This document shows, in pieces, positions 42,210 to 51,078 of a stretch of DNA of 64,000 bases. Below the pieces are notes generated by a model that was given only the letters and a program-made list of their open reading frames with translations, did no database searches and had not been told where the DNA came from. The DNA is from a virus, in the IMG/VR virus record IMGVR_UViG_3300008963_000727, positions 62,001-126,000 of that record; one strand, given 5' to 3'. Numbering within the stretch: the stretch's first letter is position 1; each line of letters begins with the position of its first letter. The position numbers and the translations under genes are program-made.

Positions 42210-43961
42210 ATGAAGTTAAAAAGCCTCAAAGAATATCATCTTGGTGATGTTGTCAAATTCAATCAAGAACTCAATCCAGCATTATGGGAAAAGAACGAAA
42301 CGCTTCGCCCCAAAGTTCGTGATACATTACTACAAATAGCAGAAGATTTTCAAGAATTTCTTGGTGTAAATGGTTATGAACTTGATGACATTACTATCTC
42401 TGGTTCAAATGCGGCATACACATATACAGAAAACTCTGATATTGATTTACACTTAGTTGCTGATATGTCAAAGTCTAAAAAATCAGAAATATACCGAGAG
42501 TTATTTGATGCAAAAAAATATCAGTATAATGATTTACATGATTATAAAATAGGTTCTCATGAGGTAGAGGTTTATGTACAAGACGCAGACCAAGAGCATA
42601 TTAGTCAAGGAATATATTCTATTTTAAATGATGAGTGGGTATCTGTTCCAACCCGCCGCCAAATAGAAATTGATGATATGTCAGTATCCAGTAAGTTTGA
42701 GGATGTTAAAAACAGAATTAAAACAGCAATTGATTCTGGTGACTTAGAACACATGAATCGCATTGCAAAAAAGATTGGTGAGATGCGGCGTTCAGGATTG
42801 TCAAAAACTGGAGAGTTTGGCCCTGAAAATTTGTCATTCAAAATCCTACGAAATACTGGTTGGTTAGAAAAACTAAAAGACGCACGAAATGATGCTAAAG
42901 ACAGAAAACTAAGCATTCAAGAAGAAGCCAATAAAAAGCACGTTGAAGAGAATATAAGAGACTTTATTGACTTTTGCATTAGATGGTTGAACTTGGACAA
43001 TACCCCAAAAATTGATACGGTTCATGATGCAAAGTGGTCTGCGGATAAAGGGACATTTGGACAATTTAATTCTCGTGATGGCCAGATAACGGTAAGCATA
43101 GGTGGCAGACACCCTGTTGATGCTATGAGAACAATAGCACACGAGTTGGTACATTATGCACAGAACGAACAACAATCTTTACCGCCCGGGGCAGGTGAAA
43201 CAGGCAGTCGTTGGGAAAATGATGCAAACGCAACCGCTGGGCAAATTATGCGAGACTATGTTGATGTCAATCCCAATGCATTTTCAGATAATCTAACCGA
43301 AGCATCTGGGTATATTCCTAAGAATAACAAAGAAGCAAGCGACCCTCGGTTCAGTCATGGATTAACTGTTGATATAAAGCCGGGTGAGATACAACGCCAA
43401 GCAGCAAAATTAGGCTTAACAACAGATTCTGCAGGAGTTCCACCTCTGCTGGGCAAAAAGAAAAATAAAAGAAAGTCAAACCTTAAAGAAAATTTGCGAG
43501 TAGATGTACCAAATGATGAATGGTTAAACAAGAAAATTCGCAAGGCAAAAGAGGAAGGCAGAGACAATTTTGGTGCTCCTTATACAGGAACAATAACTGC
43601 ATATTTCCCAGGCACAGTAAAACTGCCTGTTGATTTACTAAAACGATTGCCGGGTATGCGAGGAGAACAAAAAAATGTTCGCCGAGAAGATTTAGAAAAA
43701 ATTATGCAGGTCATGAAAGACACTGGAAAATTGCCCCTAACGGCTTTTGGTAGGGAATATGCCCCGTTTGTACAAGTTGCATGGAATGGTGAGGCTTGGG
43801 TGAATGAAGGAAACCACCGAATCATGGCTGCTGATGCATTAGGGTGGGAATACCTTCCTGTAGAATTGCGATATTATGATGGCGGCGAGCGTGTTGAAAG
43901 TGGAGTATTGTATCCACAAAAACTAGGTTTGAATGAAAACCTTGTAGATGGTGTGAAGTAA
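42210..43961 (+). CDS. multi-domain virion-type protein: nucleotidyltransferase, HExxH protease-like, ParB-like
   Basis: A 583-residue late protein built from three parts. Residues 25-135 are a polymerase-beta-type nucleotidyltransferase (GSNAAYTYTENSDIDLH: Gly65-Ser66, Asp77, Asp79). Residues 245-350 carry a zinc-protease-like HELVH (His311-His315). Residues 366-416 carry the phage motif SGYIPKNNKEASDPRFSHGL. Residues 428-583 resemble ParB/Srx nucleases (VNEGNHRIMAADALGWEYLP). The start at 42210 gives MKLKSLKEYHLG, similar to a capsid-targeting peptide. Sites of L-x-E or I-x-E form lie at or near the domain borders (residues 238, 364, 427). Processing by a prohead protease into separate injected proteins is inferred. 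Confidence 0.72.
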   Translation: MKLKSLKEYHLGDVVKFNQELNPALWEKNETLRPKVRDTLLQIAEDFQEFLGVNGYELDDITISGSNAAYTYTENSDIDLHLVADMSKSKKSEIYRELFDAKKYQYNDLHDYKIGSHEVEVYVQDADQEHISQGIYSILNDEWVSVPTRRQIEIDDMSVSSKFEDVKNRIKTAIDSGDLEHMNRIAKKIGEMRRSGLSKTGEFGPENLSFKILRNTGWLEKLKDARNDAKDRKLSIQEEANKKHVEENIRDFIDFCIRWLNLDNTPKIDTVHDAKWSADKGTFGQFNSRDGQITVSIGGRHPVDAMRTIAHELVHYAQNEQQSLPPGAGETGSRWENDANATAGQIMRDYVDVNPNAFSDNLTEASGYIPKNNKEASDPRFSHGLTVDIKPGEIQRQAAKLGLTTDSAGVPPLLGKKKNKRKSNLKENLRVDVPNDEWLNKKIRKAKEEGRDNFGAPYTGTITAYFPGTVKLPVDLLKRLPGMRGEQKNVRREDLEKIMQVMKDTGKLPLTAFGREYAPFVQVAWNGEAWVNEGNHRIMAADALGWEYLPVELRYYDGGERVESGVLYPQKLGLNENLVDGVK

Positions 43962-43969
43962 TTTAAACT

Positions 43970-45913
43970 ATGAAAAATGCCATACTTGTCCAAGTAGTAG
44001 ATTCATACGGACCAAACAAATTTCTTCCCTTAGCGATTGCATATCAGTGGCTTAATGCTTTAAAAGACCCCCATATAGCCAATCAATGGCAATTACAAGA
44101 TGTTCTAATAGAAAAAGTCAATATAGATGAATATGTAGATTCTATACAACACGAGCCAGATATGATGGCAATGAGTTGTTATGTTTGGAACTGGGAGTAC
44201 AATTGTCGTTTAGCGAAAAAAATAAAAGAAAGATGGCCAGAATGTAAAATTATAATTGGTGGACCACAAGTAAGCAAGACTGATGAAAATCTTCTATACA
44301 CACACGACTACTTTGATGTTGCTATACTCGGTGAAAACGAGATTGGATTTAACGAAGTAGTCAAAAACTTAGACACTGGTGAATTTGACCATATCCCCGG
44401 CATATCAATTCCCGGATTGATTACTAACCAGCCTGTCAGAACCAAAGACTTGAATGAATTGCCAAGCCCTATCCTTTCTGGATTTTATGACTGGATAATG
44501 TCTCGCTATGACGACCCTGACATTATGTGGCAGGTGACCTATGAAACAATGCGAGGATGTCCGTATCAATGTGGTTTTTGTGATATTGGTGACAAGTATT
44601 GGAATAAAACAATTTCATTTGATATAGACCGCGTGCATGAAGAAATAGATTGGATGAGTGATAGACAAATTGAGTATGTCAGTGTTTGCGATTCTAATTG
44701 GGGCATATGGGAGCGTGACCTTGACATAACAAAATATGTTATTGACAAAAAAGTTAAAAACGGATATCCAAAATTTTGGGATGTTACATGGGCAAAGAAC
44801 AACACAGAACGCATAAAACAAATGGCTATTGCTGATAAAGAAGCAGGTACCAATTTGTTTAAAGGCATAACATTTGCTGTTCAGAGCATGAATAAGCCAA
44901 CTTTAGATGCTACAAAAAGATTTAATCTAAAAGAAAATGTCATAGAAGGTGCAATGGAGTTTTATCGCCAAAACGACATTCCCACATACTCCGAAATGAT
45001 ATGGCCTATGCCCAACGAAACTGTTAATAGTCTTTTAGAGGGTATGCAAAAGTTAATTGATATGGGCCAGAAAGATTTCTTAATGGTGCATCCACTTGTC
45101 CTAACGCCAAACGCATTGATGGGACAAAGTAACTATATCAGGATGAATGGTTTGAAATATGAAACAGTTCCGCTGGATACTTTTTGGTTGAATGACGAAG
45201 ACAATGGTCGTGTTCCCGAATATGTTGATGCAGTATGGGGAACAAATACTGCTGATTACGAAGAGATGCTTTCAGGACATTTGCATGCTCACTGGTTGAT
45301 AACGCTATACTACTATGGCTGGGGACATGTACTGATGGATTACATAAACAAAAAGCACGATATAAGTCATACACAGTTCATCAAAATGTTTATTGAAAGT
45401 TTACTTGAATACCCAGACACACTAATTTATAAAGAGCATATTGAGACTGACCAATCAATCAGAGATGTGTTTGAACACAAAGAATTGTGGGGGCGGAAGA
45501 TTGACAACATATTCTGGGAGTATAAAAGTGCAACCAGTGTTAATTTTCATAGAAATAGGCAACAGTTACTTGAAGAAATGAAACAAATTGTTGATAACTT
45601 TGCAGAGGTTCCTGATAAAGTCTATGAAATTAATAGTAGAATATGTGCCGATTGGCGTGAAACATATCCATTTACTATAGAGATTGAGCCTGATTTGTGC
45701 CAGACATTATTTGAAGTTGATGCTGATAATATAGAAATATCACATTTAGATTGTAATACTATACAGAGCGAATCAGAGTTTGTCCGTGTAGCATATCATT
45801 TCCAGAGAAAGAATCGTTACTGGCGGTGTTCTATTCAACCGGCTGAACAAATACAGTCACACCAACCTTCTCAGAGTGGCCGCTCCCGGCTGCGTGTAGT
45901 TGGCGGCGACTAA
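43970..45913 (+). CDS. B12-binding-domain radical SAM protein
   Basis: A 647-residue protein. The N-terminal 180 residues resemble the cobalamin-binding fold (MAMSCYVWNWEYNCRLAKKI, IIIGGPQVSKTDENLL, FDVAILGENE). The radical SAM core has Cys197, Cys201 and Cys204 in MRGCPYQCGFCDIG. The C-terminal 200 residues are unassigned. Such class B enzymes often methylate unreactive carbons; the substrate here is unknown. Its last 83 nt overlap the convergent dioxygenase gene, so the two transcripts are antisense to each other at their ends. Confidence 0.85.
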   Translation: MKNAILVQVVDSYGPNKFLPLAIAYQWLNALKDPHIANQWQLQDVLIEKVNIDEYVDSIQHEPDMMAMSCYVWNWEYNCRLAKKIKERWPECKIIIGGPQVSKTDENLLYTHDYFDVAILGENEIGFNEVVKNLDTGEFDHIPGISIPGLITNQPVRTKDLNELPSPILSGFYDWIMSRYDDPDIMWQVTYETMRGCPYQCGFCDIGDKYWNKTISFDIDRVHEEIDWMSDRQIEYVSVCDSNWGIWERDLDITKYVIDKKVKNGYPKFWDVTWAKNNTERIKQMAIADKEAGTNLFKGITFAVQSMNKPTLDATKRFNLKENVIEGAMEFYRQNDIPTYSEMIWPMPNETVNSLLEGMQKLIDMGQKDFLMVHPLVLTPNALMGQSNYIRMNGLKYETVPLDTFWLNDEDNGRVPEYVDAVWGTNTADYEEMLSGHLHAHWLITLYYYGWGHVLMDYINKKHDISHTQFIKMFIESLLEYPDTLIYKEHIETDQSIRDVFEHKELWGRKIDNIFWEYKSATSVNFHRNRQQLLEEMKQIVDNFAEVPDKVYEINSRICADWRETYPFTIEIEPDLCQTLFEVDADNIEISHLDCNTIQSESEFVRVAYHFQRKNRYWRCSIQPAEQIQSHQPSQSGRSRLRVVGGD

Positions 45914-46637
45914 AACGAATACAATCACCCGGGTTCCATTGTGCTGCACTTTCAATAGTAAGACCATGAAGGCTTTCTATTCCTATATGTGAAAGATACT
46001 TTTCGTGTAGTTCTGGATCAAAAGTGGCCTCTGGATCATAATTTTCTACATCACTGTAGTCGTATGTTCTGCCATCTACTTTGCTAAGTTTTTGATTAGA
46101 CCTTGCCTCAACAAGATTTTCTAATTCTTTAATAAAATCTGCATCAACATCAAAATCAACAACGCTATCGGGATTATTAACACAAGTGTTAAGAAGTTCT
46201 CTTATATCTGGTACATATTGCCACTCACCATCTTTGTTAGGAAGGCGATACTCAAATGGGAGTATTTCTTCTTTGCTGAATTTTGTACTATCTCCATACC
46301 AATAGTTGTCAAAGAAGACCGTATGTGATGGGCCATCAGTGTATAGAGGAATTAAGACTGCATGTCCTCGCCGTGCTCTCTCGTCTTTTCCGGAATCAGC
46401 ATGTAAGCGAAAACTAATTTTGCTTCTATTGAAAATAACCTCTTCCACTTCATACTCATAGTCTAAACAACTATCTAATGCTTTTTTGACTATGTGTTGT
46501 GGCCACTCGTCAGTGTCCCATCGTGGATGTTTGCTAACAACATCAGGACGTGCATCTGTTCTGTCATCATGGACAATTTCGTATTCATTGAGTTGAATTA
46601 AATCTTCGTTGGAGAGTACATTTTCAAAATACTTCAT
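45831..46637 (-). CDS. 2-oxoglutarate/Fe(II)-dependent dioxygenase-like protein
   Basis: A 268-residue protein with the jelly-roll iron site: His79-x-Asp81 (SFRLHADSG), followed by RRGHAVLIPLYTDGPSHTVF and a distal His in RRQLHAAGSGHSEKVGVTVF, where the Arg/Lys would hold 2-oxoglutarate. Such enzymes hydroxylate proteins, nucleic acids or small molecules. Prolyl hydroxylase-like forms are common in marine phages. It is alone on the minus strand. No clear late motif precedes it in its own orientation. Confidence 0.75.
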   Translation of the reverse strand: MKYFENVLSNEDLIQLNEYEIVHDDRTDARPDVVSKHPRWDTDEWPQHIVKKALDSCLDYEYEVEEVIFNRSKISFRLHADSGKDERARRGHAVLIPLYTDGPSHTVFFDNYWYGDSTKFSKEEILPFEYRLPNKDGEWQYVPDIRELLNTCVNNPDSVVDFDVDADFIKELENLVEARSNQKLSKVDGRTYDYSDVENYDPEATFDPELHEKYLSHIGIESLHGLTIESAAQWNPGDCIRFSRRQLHAAGSGHSEKVGVTVFVQPVE

Positions 46638-46646
46638 GTTAATCCC

Positions 46647-46654
46647 TATAAATA
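46647..46654 (+). promoter_or_regulatory. T4-type late promoter, full TATAAATA
   Basis: TATAAATA on the plus strand, 22 nt before the ATG at 46677. It lies in the short divergent gap between the dioxygenase and the 46677 gene. Confidence 0.65.
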
Positions 46655-46676
46655 TTTGATATTGGTAGTATTTAAT

Positions 46677-46976
46677 ATGACTGAGGTAGATAATAAAAAA
46701 TTCGTAACAGTAACAATTGATATTTATTGCGAGTGGTTGAGCGAAGCCCCTGAATATCGTTTGTATGTCAATGATGAGTTGTTTGCAGACAGAACATTTC
46801 GTTGGAATAAAGAAAAATATTTACAAGAAGTAGTTCAATTACATGCTCCCCCCGGAAAATATACAATAACCGTTGAGCCACTAACAGAAAAATTATTGAA
46901 ATTTGAGGCAAATAATCTTCAAATTGAAAAAGGAAAGGCTAAACGAATTGGTGACCGCGAGTTTGAAATAAGATAA
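46677..46976 (+). CDS. hypothetical beta protein (99 aa)
   Basis: A 99-residue beta-rich protein (KFVTVTIDIYCEWLSEAPEY, YRLYVNDELFADRTFRW, GKYTITVEPLTEK). The ATG at 46677 is preferred to an in-frame TTG at 46656, which is nearly at the promoter. It resembles a small carbohydrate-binding or decoration-type fold, unassigned. Late expression is inferred from the promoter. Confidence 0.55.
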   Translation: MTEVDNKKFVTVTIDIYCEWLSEAPEYRLYVNDELFADRTFRWNKEKYLQEVVQLHAPPGKYTITVEPLTEKLLKFEANNLQIEKGKAKRIGDREFEIR

Positions 46977-47005
46977 GAACTACAATTAAAATGTGTAGTT
47001 TTATC

Positions 47006-47012
47006 ATAAATA
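47006..47012 (+). promoter_or_regulatory. T4-type late promoter motif
   Basis: ATAAATA, 24 nt before the ATG at 47037. It would drive the unit from the Dps-like gene through at least 49235. Confidence 0.65.
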
Positions 47013-47036
47013 CCCCATACGCAAATTGCAGCAAAA

Positions 47037-47483
47037 ATGTACATAGATAAACTAAAACAATTTCTGTCTTCACAATATGCTTTTATGGCAAAGTGTCACT
47101 TTTTTCACTGGAATGTAGAAGGACCTGAATTCAAACAATTACATGATTTTTTTCAGGAACTTTATGAAGATATCTTTAATAATGCCGTTGACCAGACTGC
47201 AGAACATATCAGAATGTTAGGAGGATATGCTCCGGGAAGTTTTGAGAGATTTTTAGAGTTAAGTCGCATTAATGGTCAGACAAAAATACCACGAGCCAGA
47301 ATAATGCTCTCAGAAATAAAAAATGATATTGATATTCTGTTAGAGTTGGCTAACGAAATAGTTGCATTTGCACCCGAACAAGAAAATTCTGATCCATCGT
47401 CAGGGTTTGTATCTGAACGCATTCACGTCATGATGAAATATCGCTGGATGATTCAGAGTATGCTCAAAGAGAATAGAACTTAA
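47037..47483 (+). CDS. Dps/ferritin-like protein
   Basis: A 148-residue four-helix protein. The signature FFHWNVEGPEFKQLHDFFQE is the Dps ferroxidase region, with His, Asp and Glu residues in the expected spacing, and DQTAEHIRMLGGYAPGSF follows. Dps stores iron and protects DNA from Fenton chemistry. Length is slightly below bacterial Dps (about 160). It heads a late unit of virion-like proteins, so it may be packaged or act on host iron late in infection. Confidence 0.75.
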   Translation: MYIDKLKQFLSSQYAFMAKCHFFHWNVEGPEFKQLHDFFQELYEDIFNNAVDQTAEHIRMLGGYAPGSFERFLELSRINGQTKIPRARIMLSEIKNDIDILLELANEIVAFAPEQENSDPSSGFVSERIHVMMKYRWMIQSMLKENRT

Positions 47484-47492
47484 GGAAAAATT

Positions 47493-47753
47493 ATGAGTAG
47501 CAATGACATTAAAAATTTAATGGATAAATTAGACAATCTCACAGAGGGCGAAAACATAACCGAGAGTGGTCAAGTTTTATATGAAGACGCACTTCTAACA
47601 GAAGAAGAGTTTGATGAGGCTGCTGGTGAAAAAGACGCTTGCTATCACAAAGTAAAATCACGCTACAAAGTTTGGCCAAGTGCTTATGCATCGGGTGCGT
47701 TAGTACAATGCAGAAAAGTTGGTGCTGAGAATTGGGGCAACAAGGACGACTAA
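47493..47753 (+). CDS. small virion-type protein with L-T-E sites and Cys-pair module (86 aa)
   Basis: An 86-residue protein. The acidic N-terminal half contains NLMDKLDNLTE/GENITE/SG, two sites of L/I-x-E type followed by Gly or Ser. The basic C-terminal half (KDACYHKVKSRYKVWPSAYA, then LVQCRKVGAENWG) has one Cys pair, Cys50 and Cys73, in a motif I know from marine phage proteins. It is probably cut by the prohead protease to release the C-terminal module inside the head (inference). Confidence 0.6.
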   Translation: MSSNDIKNLMDKLDNLTEGENITESGQVLYEDALLTEEEFDEAAGEKDACYHKVKSRYKVWPSAYASGALVQCRKVGAENWGNKDD

Positions 47754-47754
47754 C

Positions 47755-48801
47755 GTGAAAATTAACGAACTTTTTGAAAGTGCATATAGTGCAGGTGTCT
47801 CGGACGGGATGCGAGGACAGCGAGATCCCAGAGCATCTGCCAAATATGGACCCGAAGCCAGTGAGTATGTCAAAGGATACAGTGCTGGCTTAAGAAAGGG
47901 CGAAGAAGAAAGAGAAAAAAGAGGGCAACAAAGAGACGCCGAATTGGCACCATACAGAAGTATGGATGAAAAAGAATTGCTTAATCTTGAAAAAGAACTC
48001 TTGTCCCGAAGAAAAGAGATAGCAGACATAGCCCAGAAAAAAAGAGGCGTTTCTTTAGATTTTGATCCCCAAAAGCACGGCCTCTCAGACGAATTAAAAC
48101 AAGAAAATAAAGACATTTTAACAAAGTTACGTCTTATTGACATTGCAAAAGATGAGAAGGGCATAGAAATCACTGAAGGTACTCGCTGCCAGAAAGGCTA
48201 TGAAAAAAAAGGTATGAAGACCCATTATGGAAAGCGTGTTCCTAATTGTGTCAAAAAAGAAGGCATTGAGGTAGACGATGAAGGTGCGATTGCTATAGTA
48301 AACTTTAAGAAAAAGTTTGATTGGGACAAAGTATCTAACTTAGCAGATAGGTTCGGTATTGGCATGGATGTCTTAGATAACAATACAACGCACGGTGAAC
48401 CCGGTAAATATTATTTACAAGCAGATTTTTATGATGATATTGATGAGTTTGGTGAAATTCTCTACTTTAAATATGATAACGAATTAATATCTATGGATGA
48501 ACTAACAGAAGATCTAAAAAAATGGTTTGGTGATGGTAAAAAAGGTGGTGCCGGTGGTGGCGGCTGGGATGCTTATAATAGCAAAGGTGAGCGTATCGGC
48601 AAATGTGGTGAAACCGATGGTAGAGCCAAACCCAAATGTTTAAGTAAAAGCAAAGCCGCAAGTTTGAGAAATTCTGATGCCAACGATGATGGTAAAAAAG
48701 ATGGCAAAGCCGGTATTGCAAGAGCGGTTAAAAGAAAAAGAAGAAAAGACCCCAATCCAGATCGTGAAGGCAAAGCCAAAAATGTTAAAAACAAGTCATA
48801 G
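47755..48801 (+). CDS. modular virion-type protein with capsid-targeting-like N-terminus
   Basis: A 348-residue protein beginning at a GTG 1 nt after the previous stop; longer frames would overlap that gene. It starts MKINELFE/SAYSAGVSDG, the best capsid-targeting look-alike in the window. A helical, charged part covers about 45-135, then I-T-E/G at 139-142 and a basic Cys module (TRCQKGYEKKGMKTHYGKRV, PNC). An acidic globular part and a C-terminal basic module (YNSKGERIGKCGETDGRAKP, then KCLSKSKAA) end it, with a Lys/Arg-rich tail. DNA contact inside the head is plausible. Confidence 0.6.
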   Translation: MKINELFESAYSAGVSDGMRGQRDPRASAKYGPEASEYVKGYSAGLRKGEEEREKRGQQRDAELAPYRSMDEKELLNLEKELLSRRKEIADIAQKKRGVSLDFDPQKHGLSDELKQENKDILTKLRLIDIAKDEKGIEITEGTRCQKGYEKKGMKTHYGKRVPNCVKKEGIEVDDEGAIAIVNFKKKFDWDKVSNLADRFGIGMDVLDNNTTHGEPGKYYLQADFYDDIDEFGEILYFKYDNELISMDELTEDLKKWFGDGKKGGAGGGGWDAYNSKGERIGKCGETDGRAKPKCLSKSKAASLRNSDANDDGKKDGKAGIARAVKRKRRKDPNPDREGKAKNVKNKS

Positions 48802-48812
48802 GAACGACAACG

Positions 48813-49235
48813 ATGAGTAGTGATTTTTTCAGAAATTTAGACGAAAAATTAAACATAATATGCGAAAACGATGATTCGCAGAATGATGAAACTTCAGATT
48901 CAGGCGAAATTGTTGTAGATGACTATCAAACACGCCATTATGATATGTGTCCCAGTGCAACTAAACTATATAATGACATTGAAGATCGTGTAGATGATAT
49001 GGATTTAGCAAGAAGAACAGCAAAAATGCAAGATGTTCTTTTTTATCTGGAAAAACACACCGTTAAAGAAATGAAATCAGCCACTCAAGAAGATGTGATG
49101 ATGGCTGAAAATTTAGCAGAACAAATAATGGCAATGGCTAAGATGATGAACCTTGAAAGCGAGCACGATTATATCCAAAGCCATGTTGCTGCAATAAAAA
49201 GAGTACTGAATAACGCACGTACACATGGATATTGA
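48813..49235 (+). CDS. virion-type hypothetical protein (140 aa)
   Basis: A 140-residue protein: an N-terminal MSSDFFRNLDEKLNIICEND that resembles the leaders of the 47493 and 51084 products, an acidic linker, and a helical C-terminal domain (LARRTAKMQDVLFYLEKHTV, MMAENLAEQIMAMAKMMN). The next gene starts 11 nt before its end. Probably part of the same late virion set; function unknown. Confidence 0.55.
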   Translation: MSSDFFRNLDEKLNIICENDDSQNDETSDSGEIVVDDYQTRHYDMCPSATKLYNDIEDRVDDMDLARRTAKMQDVLFYLEKHTVKEMKSATQEDVMMAENLAEQIMAMAKMMNLESEHDYIQSHVAAIKRVLNNARTHGY

Positions 49236-49686
49236 TTATCAAAAACTCGCTATTGTTGTGATGGACGTTTGCGATCCTAAAGCATCTTATGCTTATTTTG
49301 ACGAAGAAAAAACTAATAATTATTTTGTGCTTTATCTTAATAGCAGGTTAAAAGACTTACAAAGCAAGGGTTCTAAAATAATTGAAATAAATTATTTGAA
49401 ACATACCCATCCTTATCTAGATGTTAATTTTGATTTCATTACAACCAATAAAGATGACCTTGAAAAGTATTTAAAAGAAGAAAAGATAAACCATCTTAAT
49501 TATACAGGATTTCATTATGGAGTATGTACACATTTTGCTAGAGAATTATCAAGTTATAATATCACAGACTGGGAATTTTTAACAAGAATAAGCATCTCTC
49601 CATTCCTTACTAGAGCACTTCCTGATTTTTATGGTGATCCTATTACAAGAAATACTCGAACTAGAGTTGAAAAAATATCGCTATAA
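49225..49686 (+). CDS. cysteine-hydrolase (isochorismatase)-like protein, uncertain
   Basis: A 153-residue protein with KLAIVVMDVCDPKASYAYFD at the front and NYTGFHYGVCTHFARELSSY near residue 92-111. The Asp in VMD and the Cys six residues after the Gly copy the isochorismatase-fold pattern, but the catalytic Lys region is not clear and the C-terminal part is diverged. Call it isochorismatase-like with caution. It overlaps the previous gene by 11 nt. Confidence 0.45.
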   Translation: MDIDYQKLAIVVMDVCDPKASYAYFDEEKTNNYFVLYLNSRLKDLQSKGSKIIEINYLKHTHPYLDVNFDFITTNKDDLEKYLKEEKINHLNYTGFHYGVCTHFARELSSYNITDWEFLTRISISPFLTRALPDFYGDPITRNTRTRVEKISL

Positions 49687-49687
49687 T

Positions 49688-50923
49688 ATGATTAATTTAT
49701 TTTTTGATAACGAAGTTCATAATTCCGATAATATAATCAAAAATCTTTCTGATCATTCTGTTATGAATCTCCCTAACAGTGAAATTCATAGAGAGTTAAA
49801 AGCATTAGATATACCATACTCTATTAATCAAATAGGAGTTGATTTTCCAGTTGAAGGAGAGAAAAATATATATCCCGTAGAAAATTTTTTGCCAAAAGGC
49901 GGTAAAGACGGATTAAGATCATTATTTGATGTCATACCAGAACAAACCAAAGTTCTCTTACGAGATAAAAAAATTGATATATTAATATTTTTTCCTTATG
50001 AAGGATTTGATTTAATGTTGAATGATTGGTCAGACAATTTGGAATTGTCATTTAGAAATAATGATTTAGAAAATGCCAATAAAATATTAATTTTCGGCAA
50101 CTTAGAAATTGAATCTTTATACAACCAATCAAAATCTAAAAATTTTTGGGATAAAACGATAGGTATTGATTATTGGCAGTACAGTTATGCAGATGATTAC
50201 AAAATACGAACACACTCAGATAAATGTGAAGAAGAAATAAAAATTGAAGACATTTTTAAAATTAAACACAAAGATTATCTTTGTTTCAATGGTAGTATGC
50301 GACCACCCAGAATTCTTTTTCACTCGGAATTGAAAAGAAACAAATTAGATAAAATAGGATATATTAGTGCTTTAGAACGTAATTTTAATAAAAATTATTT
50401 TGATGAAGCACATGATTATATCAAAAACAATCCAGAAAAATCTCATTATCTTGAGACTTATTTTAAAAATTGGGAACCATGTGTTTTGGATGTATCTACA
50501 GATACTTTAATTGAAGATGATAGAAAAAAAGACAAAAATCTTTACTGTAATAGCTATTATAGTATGGTTACTGAAACTTGTGTGCAAGACGGTATTTTTG
50601 TAACTGAAAAAACATTTAAGCCAATCGTAAATCTTCATCCTTTTATGGTTCTAGGGTGCCCTAGATTGTTAGAGTATTTGAGAAAACAAGGATATTATAC
50701 ATTCCCAGAATTATTTGATGAAGATTATGATTATGAAACAGATGTAGAAAAGAGAATTGAAATAATTTTAGAAAACATGCGTCAGTTTTCAAATTTATTA
50801 CCAAAAGAAAAAGATCATAAATTAAGATCTGTTAGAAAAAAACTAATTCATAACAGAGAAACATTTTTAAACGAAAATAATAAAAATAAAAAAACTCTCC
50901 GAAAACTGTTTCAGGAATTATAG
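49688..50923 (+). CDS. glycosyltransferase-like phage protein (411 aa)
   Basis: A 411-residue protein. The C-terminal half has CFNGSMRPPRILFHSEL, SYYSMVTETC, GIFVTEKTFKPIVNLHPFMV and LGCPRLLEYLRKQGYYTFPE. The TEKTFKPI...HPF...G.P..L..LR..G motif is shared with a group of phage and bacterial glycosyltransferases (GT-B, fucosyltransferase-like). The start at 49688 is 1 nt after the preceding stop; a longer frame from 49631 would overlap it. Acceptor unknown. Confidence 0.6.
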   Translation: MINLFFDNEVHNSDNIIKNLSDHSVMNLPNSEIHRELKALDIPYSINQIGVDFPVEGEKNIYPVENFLPKGGKDGLRSLFDVIPEQTKVLLRDKKIDILIFFPYEGFDLMLNDWSDNLELSFRNNDLENANKILIFGNLEIESLYNQSKSKNFWDKTIGIDYWQYSYADDYKIRTHSDKCEEEIKIEDIFKIKHKDYLCFNGSMRPPRILFHSELKRNKLDKIGYISALERNFNKNYFDEAHDYIKNNPEKSHYLETYFKNWEPCVLDVSTDTLIEDDRKKDKNLYCNSYYSMVTETCVQDGIFVTEKTFKPIVNLHPFMVLGCPRLLEYLRKQGYYTFPELFDEDYDYETDVEKRIEIILENMRQFSNLLPKEKDHKLRSVRKKLIHNRETFLNENNKNKKTLRKLFQEL

Positions 50924-51071
50924 GCAATATAAAGTAAAGAAAAAATGAATTTTGCAAATATATACGAAGTCCATATAGAAAAGAATTTGGCTTGGCGAGT
51001 CGAATGTTAGGGAAAGTTAAAGTTATATTAATAAGTGATAAGGAATTCACAAGAACTTTTTAAAATATAAC

Positions 51072-51078
51072 ATAAATA
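51072..51078 (+). promoter_or_regulatory. T4-type late promoter motif
   Basis: ATAAATA ends exactly 5 nt (ATACT) before the ATG at 51084, the same 12-nt string as at 36708-36719. The gap 50924-51071 holds no convincing gene, only a 21-codon frame. Confidence 0.7.

Noticed and set aside
50949-51011. A 21-codon frame in the 50924-51083 gap
   Set aside because: Too short, with no convincing ribosome binding site or recognisable product.
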